A DNA stretch of 53,948 nucleotides. Origin: Gemmatimonadota bacterium (GTDB taxonomy: Bacteria > ARS69). Numbering within the stretch: position 1 is the first letter of the stretch; every line of letters begins with the position of its first letter. The DNA lies in contig JASLLL010000016.1 of NCBI GenBank assembly GCA_030747075.1, positions 1 through 53,948 on the forward strand. Direction: 5' to 3'. Below the pieces are notes generated by a model, which had not been told where the DNA came from, searched no databases, and saw only the letters and a list, made by a program, of their open reading frames with translations. This document shows, one piece after another, positions 42,965-51,006 of this stretch. Made by a program: the position numbers and the translations under genes.

Positions 42965-43704
42965 TCGTCACTCCGCGAGGCGGGCGTGGACCCTTTTCGG
43001 GCGACGATGCAGTGCGCGATCCCCATCGTCAACGGTCTTACGACGACCGGGGCAAATCCCAGAGAGTGCAGCAGCGAGACGAACTCGTCCGGCGAGAGGA
43101 ACCCCTTCTTTGTGCGGCGGAGGTAGTGGTACGCGGAGGGATTGCGGGAGATGATCCGGCCGACTCGCGGGAGGATGTGGTCGAGGTAGAACCGGACGGG
43201 GGCCTTCTCCCGCTTCCGGAAGAACTCCAGGACGATGAGCCTCCCGCCGGGCGTGAGGACGCGGTGGGCTTCGAGGAGGCCCTTTTCGAGATCGGCGAAG
43301 TTGCGGACGCCGAATCCGATGGACGCGATGTCGAAGAAGCCGTCGGGTTCCGGGATGTCGAGCGCGTCTCCTTCGCGAAACTGCACGCGGTGCGAGACAT
43401 TTCGGGCGGCGGCCTTCTTGCGTGCGCGCCGGACCATCTCCGAACTGAGGTCAAGGCCGACCACTTCGCCCTCGAAGTCGGGATCCTGCGCGAAGGCAAA
43501 GGCCAGATCTCCGGTTCCCGTGGCGAGATCCAGCACGCGCCTCGCCTCGGAGGGACGCGCCATGCGGACAGCGGCCAGCCGCCAGACCCGGTCGCGCCCG
43601 AACGACAGGAGGCGATTGAGAAGGTCGTATCGGGGGCTGATTTCCGTGAACATCCGCGCGACGGTGGCGGGATCTTTCTCGCGGAGACGGTCCTCGAGGC
43701 TCAT
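42961..43704 (-). CDS. menG: Demethylmenaquinone methyltransferase (UbiE/MenG family)
   Basis: About 247 residues from ATG 43704, inside the stop of the upstream gene (ATGA). The N-terminus is typical of MenG (MFTEISPRYDLLNRLLSFGRDRVWR). SAM motif I is VLDLATGTGDLAFAFA (about residue 58), then VGLDLSSEMVRRARKKA, GDALDIPEPDGFFDIASIGFGVRN and GGRLIVLEFFRKREKAP. It methylates demethylmenaquinone; together with mqnD in the window it points to menaquinone as the respiratory quinone. It could instead be a ubiquinone-pathway UbiE, but no ubiquinone gene is here. Confidence 0.92.
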   Translation of the reverse strand: MSLEDRLREKDPATVARMFTEISPRYDLLNRLLSFGRDRVWRLAAVRMARPSEARRVLDLATGTGDLAFAFAQDPDFEGEVVGLDLSSEMVRRARKKAAARNVSHRVQFREGDALDIPEPDGFFDIASIGFGVRNFADLEKGLLEAHRVLTPGGRLIVLEFFRKREKAPVRFYLDHILPRVGRIISRNPSAYHYLRRTKKGFLSPDEFVSLLHSLGFAPVVVRPLTMGIAHCIVARKGSTPASRSDD

Positions 43705-44894
43705 GCCCGGTCGTCCGGCAGGGTGAGTGGCTGGCCGTCGAGGGTCTCGCGGAGGTCGAGATCGCGTTCCGCGAGGTGGCGCAGGAAGATCCCGGGCGGG
43801 ACGGCTCGCTCGGGCGTGGCGGCCCCCGGTTCGCCGGTTTCTCCACGGACCATCATCTGCGCGATGACGGATGCGGGATCCGCCGTGGTGCGCATCATGG
43901 CGCTTCTCCCGAAGCGATCGGGGCGGCACAGCAGTTCCGCGCGGTAGCGGCGTGTCGCGCCGTCGCGCCCGGCTTCCGCTTCCACACGGACGAGAATCAC
44001 ATCCTCTCCGGGGGGCGGGAGGTGTGTTTCCAGGAGACGGGTGAGCAGTTTTCTGGGTGCGACGGTGGAACCGTCGGCGAGCGCGACCGGCTCCGTGGAA
44101 CCGAGCCCCAGGTCGAAGAGAAGCCGCACCTGCCGGGCATGGCCGGGATAGCGGATGGTCTTGTAGTCGAGATTGCGGACGCGCCCGCGAAAGGAGTGCG
44201 GCATGGTGGACGCCCCGCCGGAGGTCTGGAATGCCTCCATCTTCCCGAAGGGCGGCGCAAACTCGATCTCCTCCGTTTCGGACAACCCGTCGACCGTGAA
44301 GGTCTCTCCATCGCGCAGAACGAGGCAGGGTTCGATGTACTCGTTGATCAGGCCGTGGACCGAGAAGAAGAGGGCGTAGTCGAGGGGCGGCTCGGGGTGG
44401 GCCGGGAGGCCGCCGACACGAATCCGAAGGTGGTCCACCACGCCTTCGCCGAGAAGCTCCACGGCACGCGCCGCGACGACATTGACCATCCCCGGCGCAA
44501 GCCCGCAGTCGGGGATGATGCGGACGCCGCCGCGCCGGGCGTCGGCGTCGAGCGCGAGTTCTTCCGCGACGACCGTATTGTTCCCGCCGAGATCGCAGAA
44601 GTGCGTCCTCGCCCCGACGGCGGCGCGGGCGAGGGCCGCGTTGAAGAAGTACGGGACGGCGGACAGGCAGGCGTCGTGTCGGGCGAGCAGCTCAGGCAGC
44701 GTGGGGTCTTCCGGGAGTTCGACGCGAACGGTGTCGATGGCGCGGCCGGTCGCCTCCGCGATGCGGGAGCGCGCGCTCTCCAGCGTCTTCGCGTCCTGAT
44801 CGGCGAGGGTCACGCCGGTTACCCCGGGGCTCCGCGCGAGGTCGAACGCCGCCGCGTAACCCATGAGCCCCGAGCCCAGTACCAGGATGTTCAC
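43701..44894 (-). CDS. Saccharopine-dehydrogenase-like NAD(P) oxidoreductase (lysine dehydrogenase type)
   Basis: About 397 residues from GTG 44894, behind GGAGGGAG. It opens with a Rossmann motif, NILVLGSGLMGYAAAFDLA, then LSAVPYFFNAALARAA, and DCGLAPGMVNVVAARAVE near residue 135. The C-terminal catalytic domain includes VGGLPAHPEPPLDYALFFSV, TSGGASTMPHSF and NLDYKTIRYPGHARQVRLL. These match the short homologues annotated as L-lysine dehydrogenase or carboxynorspermidine-type enzymes rather than full-length saccharopine dehydrogenases. It is the first gene of an operon with menG, a Na/Pi symporter and a PhoU-like gene, and a stable hairpin precedes its ribosome site. Confidence 0.88.
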   Translation of the reverse strand: MNILVLGSGLMGYAAAFDLARSPGVTGVTLADQDAKTLESARSRIAEATGRAIDTVRVELPEDPTLPELLARHDACLSAVPYFFNAALARAAVGARTHFCDLGGNNTVVAEELALDADARRGGVRIIPDCGLAPGMVNVVAARAVELLGEGVVDHLRIRVGGLPAHPEPPLDYALFFSVHGLINEYIEPCLVLRDGETFTVDGLSETEEIEFAPPFGKMEAFQTSGGASTMPHSFRGRVRNLDYKTIRYPGHARQVRLLFDLGLGSTEPVALADGSTVAPRKLLTRLLETHLPPPGEDVILVRVEAEAGRDGATRRYRAELLCRPDRFGRSAMMRTTADPASVIAQMMVRGETGEPGAATPERAVPPGIFLRHLAERDLDLRETLDGQPLTLPDDRA

Positions 44895-44905
44895 GGCATC
44901 TCCCT

Positions 44906-44942
44906 CCGGTTCCCGGGCGCGCAGTCTGCCAGAGGGAACCGG
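44906..44942 (-). promoter_or_regulatory. Leader hairpin next to the ribosome-binding site of the saccharopine-dehydrogenase-like gene
   Basis: Perfect 9-bp inverted repeat, CCGGTTCCC and GGGAACCGG, with a 19-base loop. On the minus strand the 3' arm runs directly into the AGGGAG ribosome site of the GTG start at 44894. It could be an operator or an RNA element that controls translation. No protein or riboswitch family is recognised. Confidence 0.45.
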
Positions 44943-45059
44943 GACAGGCAAGCGGGAGAACGCTGACCGGAAAGACCCGGCAGGCACTCGGGGCGCGCGT
45001 GCGGAGGGCACCCTTGCATTGGTGAAAAGCCGGTGAAGGAGGGGAGAAATCGAAAAATC

Positions 45060-45088
45060 TTGACGCCCTAAATCTAGGGGTCTAGTGT
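45060..45088 (+). promoter_or_regulatory. Sigma-70-like promoter of nrdJ
   Basis: TTGACG (45060-45065), a 17-base spacer, then TAGTGT (45083-45088). The -35 matches at five of six positions. The spacer holds an inverted repeat, CCCTA-AATC-TAGGG (45066-45079 region), which could bind a regulator. Transcription would start near 45095, giving a leader of about 230 bases before ATG 45326. The leader has a CCGGG/CCCGG stem around 45270 but no B12 box that I can find. Confidence 0.55.
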
Positions 45089-45096
45089 GCCGTTCG

Positions 45097-45112
45097 CCAC
45101 AAGATGTAGTGA
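45097..45112 (+). promoter_or_regulatory. NrdR-box-like operator just downstream of the nrdJ promoter
   Basis: The core CACAAGATGTAGTG (45098-45111) matches the published NrdR box core CACWATATATWGTG at 12 of 14 positions. It sits at about +3 to +18 of the predicted start point, where a repressor would block transcription. NrdR boxes normally occur in pairs; a right-half match, TAGTGT, lies 24 bases upstream inside the -10, at a spacing that is not the usual 31-32. Site call moderate. Confidence 0.45.
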
Positions 45113-45325
45113 TTTTCGGGGTCAGTATTCCGTTTCAGACAGGGACTATTCCGGTAGTCGTTTCGTGGGCCGGGCCAGACATCCAGCACTTGCCTTCAGA
45201 CAGCGCGCAGCTTCCAAAGTGACTCCCAGGACGGTCGAACTTCAGATTCAGTGCCGAAGAGTCGGCGGGTCCGGGGGTTTCTCCCGGTAGAGTACGTGTC
45301 GGCGGGTCGGGGAAAGGGCGAGCGG

Positions 45326-48300
45326 ATGAGTGGTGCGGGGCGGACGCGGAGCGTTGCGGACGGTGGAAAAAAGAAGGGCGGCGCAGGCACAAAGCGTACA
45401 CGGAAGAAGAAGGGCGAAGGAATCGGCCGACGCTTTTCCACCCCGGGCACCGATTGTCTTGCGGACACGGAGTATGAGAGGCGTCGCGCGGAGATCACCG
45501 CAAGGGATGGTTCCGTGGTGTTCTCCATGGAAGACATCGAAGTTCCCCGCGACTGGTCTCAACTGGCCACGGACATTGTCGCGTCGAAGTACTTCCGCAA
45601 GGCGGGAGTTCCGGGAGCCGGTCGGGAGACTTCCGTCCGGGATCTGATCGGCCGCGTTGTGCGCACCATTCGTGCCGCCGGCGAGGATCAGGGCCACTAC
45701 TTTTCGGGCATCAAGGAAGCGGAGTCCTTCGAGGCGGAACTCGCCAGCCTGCTCATTACCCAGCGTGGCGCCTTCAACTCCCCCGTCTGGTTCAACTGCG
45801 GTCTCTGGCATGAATACGGAATCGACGGATCGGGCGGGAACTTCGCCTGGGACGCGGAGACGGACACCTTCGTCCGGACATCGGATGCGTACAGCCGCCC
45901 GCAGAGCAGCGCGTGCTTCATCCAGTCGGTTTCGGACGATCTCATGTCCATTTTCCAGCTCGCGCAGAATGAAGCCCGCCTCTTCAAGTATGGCTCCGGG
46001 ACAGGCACCAACTTCTCGGCGCTTCGCGGGAGTCGGGAGATGCTCTCCGGTGGCGGCACTTCCAGCGGGCTCATGTCCTTCCTGGAGGTGCTGGACCGGG
46101 CGGCGGGAGCCACCAAGTCCGGGGGGACCACCCGCCGGGCCGCCAAGATGGTCTGTCTGGACATGGACCACCCGGAGATTGAGTCGTTCATCGACTGGAA
46201 AATGAAGGAAGAGGAGAAGGCCCGCATCCTGATTGAAGGAGGGATGGACCCGGACTTCAACGGAGAGGCCTACCACACCATCAGCGGCCAGAACTCCAAC
46301 AACTCCGTGCGCGTGACCGATGAGTTCATGCGGGCTGTGGAAGACGACGGATCGTGGACCACGCGCATGAGAACGACGGGCGAGACCTGCGACACCTATT
46401 CCGCACGGGATCTGATGGATCGCGTGACCCACTCGGCGTGGGCCTGCGCGGATCCGGGCATGCAGTTCGACTCCGCCATCAACCGGTGGCACACCTGCAA
46501 GGCTTCGGGTCGGATCAACGCGTCCAATCCGTGTTCGGAATACATGTTCCTGGACGACTCCGCCTGCAACCTCGCATCGCTGAACCTGCTGAAGTTCCTG
46601 GATGAGGACGGCATTCTGGATGTAGAGGGGATCCGGCACGCGGTGCGGGTCTTCATTACCGCCCAGGACATTCTGGTGGATCTCGGTTCGTACCCGACGG
46701 AAGCCATCGCCCGGAACAGCCATGAGTACCGACCGCTCGGGCTGGGCTACGCGAATCTGGGTTCGCTGCTCATGGTGCTGGGGCTTCCGTACGACAGTGA
46801 GAAGGGCCGCGCGGTGGCTGCCGCCGTGACGGCCATCATGACCGGACACGCGTACCATGTTTCGGCGGAACTGGCGCGGCGGAAGAGCGCGTTCAAGGAG
46901 TATCGGAAGAACGCCACTTCGATGGACGATGTGATCCGGATGCACCGGGACCATGTGGGAGACATCGCCGACTGCTGCCCGGAGTACCTCCTGACCGCGG
47001 CGCGGGAGGACTGGGACCGGGCGGTGGCCGCCGGAGATGCGCACGGATACCGGAATGCGCAGGTCAGTGTTCTTGCGCCGACGGGAACCATCGGCTTCCT
47101 GATGGATTGCGACACCACCGGTGTGGAGCCGGACTTCGCGCTGGTGAAGTTCAAGAAGCTCGCGGGTGGCGGGAACCTCAAGATCGTGAACGGCTCGGTG
47201 CCGGAAGCGCTGCGCCGCCTGGGTTACACGGAGAACCAGATCGCCGACATCGAACTCTACATTCGCGGCACCATGACGCTCAAGGGCGGGCCGGGCATCA
47301 ACCGGGAGTCGCTGCGTGAGAAGGGGCTGTCGGAAGAGGACCTGAAGAGCGCGGACGACGCGCTTCCGGGTTCGTTCGATCTGGAAGGGGCCGTCAGCCC
47401 CGGCACTCTCGGCGCGGACAGCATGGCCCGGATGGGGATTCCGGAGGAGCGATACACGAAGCCGGGCTTTTCGCTTCTGCGCGAACTCGGGTTCCCGCGG
47501 ACGGTGATCGACCATGCCGGTGAAGTCATCTGCGGCCGCATGACCGTGGAAGGCGCCCCTCACCTGCGCGATCGGCACCTGCCCGTCTTCGACTGCGCCA
47601 GCCGGTGCGGGAAGAAGGGGAAGCGGCTGATCGAACCGGGCGGGCACCTGCGAATGATGGGTGCGGTGCAGCCGTTCCTGTCGGGCGCCATCTCCAAGAC
47701 GGTGAATGTCCCGAACGAGACCACCACGGAGGGGATCGCGGATCTCTACCGGATGGGCTGGGAGATGGGGCTGAAGGCGGTGGCCATCTACCGAGATGGT
47801 TGCAAGGCCTCCCAGCCGCTTTCCGCGTCCAGCGGGGTTGTCGACGAGTCCGAGGATTCCGACGACGCGGTTCGGAGCGTGGCGCATCGCGTGCGTCTGC
47901 CCCGGAAGCGCGGCGGCTTCACGCAGGAGGCTCGCGTCGGCGGGCAGAAGGTGTACCTGCGGACGGGAGAGTATGAAGACGGACAGCTTGGCGAGATCTT
48001 CATCGACATGCACAAAGAGGGCGCCGCCTTCCGCAGCATGATGAACTGCTTCGCCATCTCCGTGAGCCTGGGGCTTCAGTACGGCGTGCCGTTGGAGGAG
48101 TTCGTGGATGTGTTCACATTCTCGCGCTTCGAACCGCAGGGGCATACGGACCACCCCAATGTGCGCTTCGCCACTTCCGTGGTGGACTTCATCTTCCGCG
48201 TGCTGGCCATGGAGTACCACGACCGCCACGATCTCGTGCAGGTGCCGCCGCCGGGCTCCTGTGAGACCGCGGAGGGCGGGCCTCCACAGCTTGAGGAAGC

Positions 48301-48604
48301 GGCCCCCGGGGAGGGTGCCGGGCCGGTGGAGCCCGCGGCGTCGGTGGTGGCGTCAGAGGGGGATTCCGGTTCGCATGGCTCCGGCAATGGAGCGACAAAG
48401 GCCGGGAACGGCGCCGAGAGCGCGGGGCCCGCGCGTGGCGAGGCAGTCGGAATGGAAGCGGGGATGGCGCTCCAGGGCGTGGAAGGACAGATCGCGCTCC
48501 TGATGAAGGACGCGCCCTTCTGCGATTCCTGCGGCCACCTGACGGTCCGGAGCGGCGCGTGCTACAAGTGCGTGAACTGCGGGCAGTCGATGGGCTGCTC
48601 CTGA
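45326..48604 (+). CDS. nrdJ: Adenosylcobalamin-dependent (class II) ribonucleoside-diphosphate reductase
   Basis: About 1092 residues from ATG 45326, behind AAAGGGCGAG; GTG 45251 would add 25 residues without a ribosome site. A Lys/Arg-rich N-terminal extension precedes the catalytic barrel: FNSPVWFNCGL, SACFIQSVSDDLM, GSGTGTNFSALRG, the radical loop NPCSEYMFLDDSACNLASLN (about residue 400), and PTGTIGFLMDCDTTGVEPD. From about residue 860 a TSCPD-type domain follows, then a Gly/Ala-rich linker and a C-terminal Cys module (CDSCGHLTVRSGACYKCVNC then GCS) for re-reduction. It makes deoxynucleotides in air or without oxygen, given vitamin B12. The gene stands alone. Confidence 0.97.
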   Translation: MSGAGRTRSVADGGKKKGGAGTKRTRKKKGEGIGRRFSTPGTDCLADTEYERRRAEITARDGSVVFSMEDIEVPRDWSQLATDIVASKYFRKAGVPGAGRETSVRDLIGRVVRTIRAAGEDQGHYFSGIKEAESFEAELASLLITQRGAFNSPVWFNCGLWHEYGIDGSGGNFAWDAETDTFVRTSDAYSRPQSSACFIQSVSDDLMSIFQLAQNEARLFKYGSGTGTNFSALRGSREMLSGGGTSSGLMSFLEVLDRAAGATKSGGTTRRAAKMVCLDMDHPEIESFIDWKMKEEEKARILIEGGMDPDFNGEAYHTISGQNSNNSVRVTDEFMRAVEDDGSWTTRMRTTGETCDTYSARDLMDRVTHSAWACADPGMQFDSAINRWHTCKASGRINASNPCSEYMFLDDSACNLASLNLLKFLDEDGILDVEGIRHAVRVFITAQDILVDLGSYPTEAIARNSHEYRPLGLGYANLGSLLMVLGLPYDSEKGRAVAAAVTAIMTGHAYHVSAELARRKSAFKEYRKNATSMDDVIRMHRDHVGDIADCCPEYLLTAAREDWDRAVAAGDAHGYRNAQVSVLAPTGTIGFLMDCDTTGVEPDFALVKFKKLAGGGNLKIVNGSVPEALRRLGYTENQIADIELYIRGTMTLKGGPGINRESLREKGLSEEDLKSADDALPGSFDLEGAVSPGTLGADSMARMGIPEERYTKPGFSLLRELGFPRTVIDHAGEVICGRMTVEGAPHLRDRHLPVFDCASRCGKKGKRLIEPGGHLRMMGAVQPFLSGAISKTVNVPNETTTEGIADLYRMGWEMGLKAVAIYRDGCKASQPLSASSGVVDESEDSDDAVRSVAHRVRLPRKRGGFTQEARVGGQKVYLRTGEYEDGQLGEIFIDMHKEGAAFRSMMNCFAISVSLGLQYGVPLEEFVDVFTFSRFEPQGHTDHPNVRFATSVVDFIFRVLAMEYHDRHDLVQVPPPGSCETAEGGPPQLEEAAPGEGAGPVEPAASVVASEGDSGSHGSGNGATKAGNGAESAGPARGEAVGMEAGMALQGVEGQIALLMKDAPFCDSCGHLTVRSGACYKCVNCGQSMGCS

Positions 48605-48613
48605 CGCGCGGCG

Positions 48614-48653
48614 CTTCTCAGGATCTGACGAGGCTTCTCAGGGTCTGAAGAGG
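48614..48653. repeat. Two tandem 20-base direct repeats after nrdJ
   Basis: Positions 48614-48633 and 48634-48653 are 20-base copies with two differences, each containing TCAG-N3-CTGA. The rest of the 201-base gap to the convergent feoB gene is GC-rich and without a gene; a short direct repeat of CGATCCCAA occurs near 48775. No terminator with a T run is visible. Confidence 0.5.
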
Positions 48654-48805
48654 CCTTGAGGGCTGGCCCGTTGGGCGCTTCCGGGGCGGGTTCGATCGGA
48701 GGGGGGGAGAGCTTCCCCGCCGAGGGTCGCGTCCGGCCCGCTTTCCGCCCCCTCGCCCTTCGGGAGCCGGGGACGATCCCAACGATCCCAACGAGAGCGG
48801 CCGCC

Positions 48806-50209
48806 TTACCCTCCGAGAATCCGTGCGGTCTGCGCCACGAGGAAGCAGACGACGATCCCGATCCCCAGCGGGAGTAGCGCGCCGAGCGTCGTCCACCTTG
48901 TGCTGCGGGTCTCCTTCCACATGGTGAGGATCGTGGTGGAGCAGGGATTGTGGAGCAGCGAGAAGAGCATGACGCAGGTGGCGGTGAGAAGCGTCCACTC
49001 GTGGCCGTCCACCAGGAGTGTCTGGAGTTCGGCGAGACTGTCGAGTTCGGTCATCCGGCCGACACCCATGTAAGCCATGATGATGGTCGGGACGACGATC
49101 TCGTTCGCGGGGATCGCGATGATGTACGCGAGCAGGATGACGCCGTCGAGTCCGAGGAGATGGCCGGCGGGGTCGAGGGCTGTGGCGAGGTGCGCCATGA
49201 TGCTGGCGTCGCCGAGGTGGACATTGCCGAGAATCCAGGCAATCCCGCCGCACGGCGCGGCCATGATGATGGCGCGCCAGAGCACAAAGAGCGTGCGGTC
49301 GATGAGGGAGGTGTAGAAGATCCGGAGGAATCTGGGGCGGCGCCATGGCGGGAGCTCAAGCGTGAAGGCGGAGGCTTCGCCCTGAAGGACGGTGCGGGAG
49401 AGCCCCCACGAGACGGCGAGTGTGAAGCCGACCCCGAGGAGGACGACGCCGACGACGCTGCCCGCGGCGGCGAAGGACGCGGCGGCGGGGGACACGGTGG
49501 AGCCGACGAAGAGCGTGCCGAGGACGATGAGCGTGGGGAAGCGGCCGTTGCAGGGGACGAAGTTGTTCGTGAGGATGGCGATCAGACGCTCGCGCGGGGA
49601 GTCGATGACCCGCGTGGCGATGACTCCCGCCGCGTTGCAGCCGAAGCCCATGGCCATGGTGAGCGCCTGCTTCCCGTGGGCGCCGGAGCGACGGAACATC
49701 CAGTCGAGATTGAATGCGACGCGCGGCAGGTACCCCAGATCCTCCAGGAATGTGAACATGGGGAAGAAGATGGCCATGGGCGGGAGCATGACCGCGATCA
49801 CCCACGCGAGTCCCAGATAGACGCCGTCCCAGAGGAATCCCGTGAGCCACCAGGGCGCGCCGAGCGACTGGAAGAGGGCGGTGCCCGCGTCTCCCAGACC
49901 GAAGAGGAGGTTTGCGAGCATGGAGGAGGGGTAGTTCGCGCCGACGATCGTCAGCCAGAAGACCGTGGCGAGAACGACCACCATGAGCGGCAGCCCGAGC
50001 GTGGGCGAAGTCACCAGGCGGTCGATCCGCCGGTCGAGATCCAGGCGTGCGCCATCGGGTGCGTCGGTGGCGCGGCGGGCGATGCGCTCCGCTTCGTCGA
50101 AGAGCGAGTGGACCATGCGGTCGCGGAAGCGGTCGCCGAGGCCGCGCTGGAGTTCGTCCGCGCGCGCGAGGACCGGATGGGTCGGAGGGGACTCCAAAGG
50201 GCGGCTCAT
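48806..50209 (-). CDS. feoB: FeoB membrane subunit (split FeoB, Fe2+ permease part)
   Basis: Predicted 467 residues, ATG 50209 overlapping the G-domain gene stop (ATGA). There is no G domain. After a helical N-terminus, LGLPLMVVVLATVFWLTI begins the first helix. The conserved Cys motifs of FeoB gates are present: GFGCNAAGVIATR (about residue 205), VPCNGRFPTLIVLG (about residue 240), and NPCSTTILTMWKET near the end. AIPANEIVVPTIIMAYM is another conserved segment. It forms the Fe2+ pore and must work with the separate G-protein subunit encoded immediately upstream. Confidence 0.93.
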   Translation of the reverse strand: MSRPLESPPTHPVLARADELQRGLGDRFRDRMVHSLFDEAERIARRATDAPDGARLDLDRRIDRLVTSPTLGLPLMVVVLATVFWLTIVGANYPSSMLANLLFGLGDAGTALFQSLGAPWWLTGFLWDGVYLGLAWVIAVMLPPMAIFFPMFTFLEDLGYLPRVAFNLDWMFRRSGAHGKQALTMAMGFGCNAAGVIATRVIDSPRERLIAILTNNFVPCNGRFPTLIVLGTLFVGSTVSPAAASFAAAGSVVGVVLLGVGFTLAVSWGLSRTVLQGEASAFTLELPPWRRPRFLRIFYTSLIDRTLFVLWRAIIMAAPCGGIAWILGNVHLGDASIMAHLATALDPAGHLLGLDGVILLAYIIAIPANEIVVPTIIMAYMGVGRMTELDSLAELQTLLVDGHEWTLLTATCVMLFSLLHNPCSTTILTMWKETRSTRWTTLGALLPLGIGIVVCFLVAQTARILGG

Positions 50210-51006
50210 GGGGTGGTCTCCTTCGGTCGGGAGACGCCGAGCGACGCGAGTTCCCCGGTCTCGAGAGCGCGTCGCACGCGGAGATCGCCCTCCAGCAACC
50301 GGTAGGCGACCCAGCGCGCGCTTGGCAGCCCGGGAGCGGCTTCGTGCAGGAGCGGGAGCATTTCGTCGACGGCGGCCTGAACCTCCGGCGGTGGTTCGGG
50401 GAGCCGCGGGGCAGTGGGGATGCTGCCATCGGTCACGCCCGCGACCGTGCGGACGAGGTCGGCCAGGCCCTCGCCCGTGCGAGCGGAGGTCGGCACGGCG
50501 GGGACGCCGAGATCGCGGGAGAGCTGCCGGGCGTCGACGGTGATGCCCTTGCGGCGCGCCTCGTCCATGAGATTCACGCAGACAACGGCGCGCGGGGTGA
50601 TCTCCAGCACCTGCAGCACAAGGTTGAGGTTGCGCTCGAGAGCGGTGGAGTCGACGACGACCACGGTGCAGTCCGGCTGCCCGAAGAGGATGAAGTCACG
50701 GGCGATTTCTTCGTCCTGAGACGCGGAAAGGAGCGAGTAGGTGCCCGGGAGATCGACGAGCTTGTAACGGACGCCCTCCCACGCGAAGCCGCCTTCGGCG
50801 CGGGCGACGGTCTTCCCGGGCCAGTTGCCGGTGCGCTGGCGAAGGCCGGTGAGGTGGTTGAAGACGGACGACTTGCCGGTGTTCGGGTTGCCGGCGAGCG
50901 CGACGACGCGGTCGAAGTGCGTGAGAGAAACTCCCATGCGGTCGAGGCGGCTTCCCGTGGGGCAGGCGTCGCAGGAGGAGGGCCGGGGAGCGGCGTCAGG
51001 ATGCAC
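50206..51006 (-). CDS. feoB: FeoB G-protein subunit (split FeoB, NFeoB part)
   Basis: Predicted 266 residues from GTG 51006; ATG 50937 is an alternative. G motifs are GNPNTGKSS (G1, about residue 39), the switch region with TGNWPGKTV, DLPGTYSL (G3), VNLMDEA (G4) and TSARTGEG (G5). A four-helix guanine-dissociation-inhibitor-like part follows. An N-terminal extension carries CDAC, a possible metal site. The gene ends before any membrane segment. It overlaps the regulator gene by 11 bases upstream and the permease gene by four downstream. Also known FeoB proteins fuse both parts; the split is the notable point. Confidence 0.92.
   Translation of the reverse strand: MHPDAAPRPSSCDACPTGSRLDRMGVSLTHFDRVVALAGNPNTGKSSVFNHLTGLRQRTGNWPGKTVARAEGGFAWEGVRYKLVDLPGTYSLLSASQDEEIARDFILFGQPDCTVVVVDSTALERNLNLVLQVLEITPRAVVCVNLMDEARRKGITVDARQLSRDLGVPAVPTSARTGEGLADLVRTVAGVTDGSIPTAPRLPEPPPEVQAAVDEMLPLLHEAAPGLPSARWVAYRLLEGDLRVRRALETGELASLGVSRPKETTP

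Noticed and set aside
45066-45082. DtxR-type operator in the nrdJ promoter
   Set aside because: The repeat reads CCTA...TAGG, the reverse arm order of the TTAGG...CCTAA operator, so it is not the same site.
45087-45290. Possible 67-codon leader peptide (GTG 45087) upstream of nrdJ
   Set aside because: No ribosome site, overlap with the promoter and operator elements, and no residue pattern of an attenuator peptide.
45089-45325. Cobalamin riboswitch in the nrdJ leader
   Set aside because: B12-dependent nrdJ invites the idea, but I find no B12 box and no suitable arrangement of stems; AdoCbl riboswitches usually repress the B12-independent enzymes instead.
45248-48229. Minus-strand open frame of 993 codons opposite nrdJ
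   Set aside because: It lies antisense to an unmistakable ribonucleotide reductase and has no start signal or motif.
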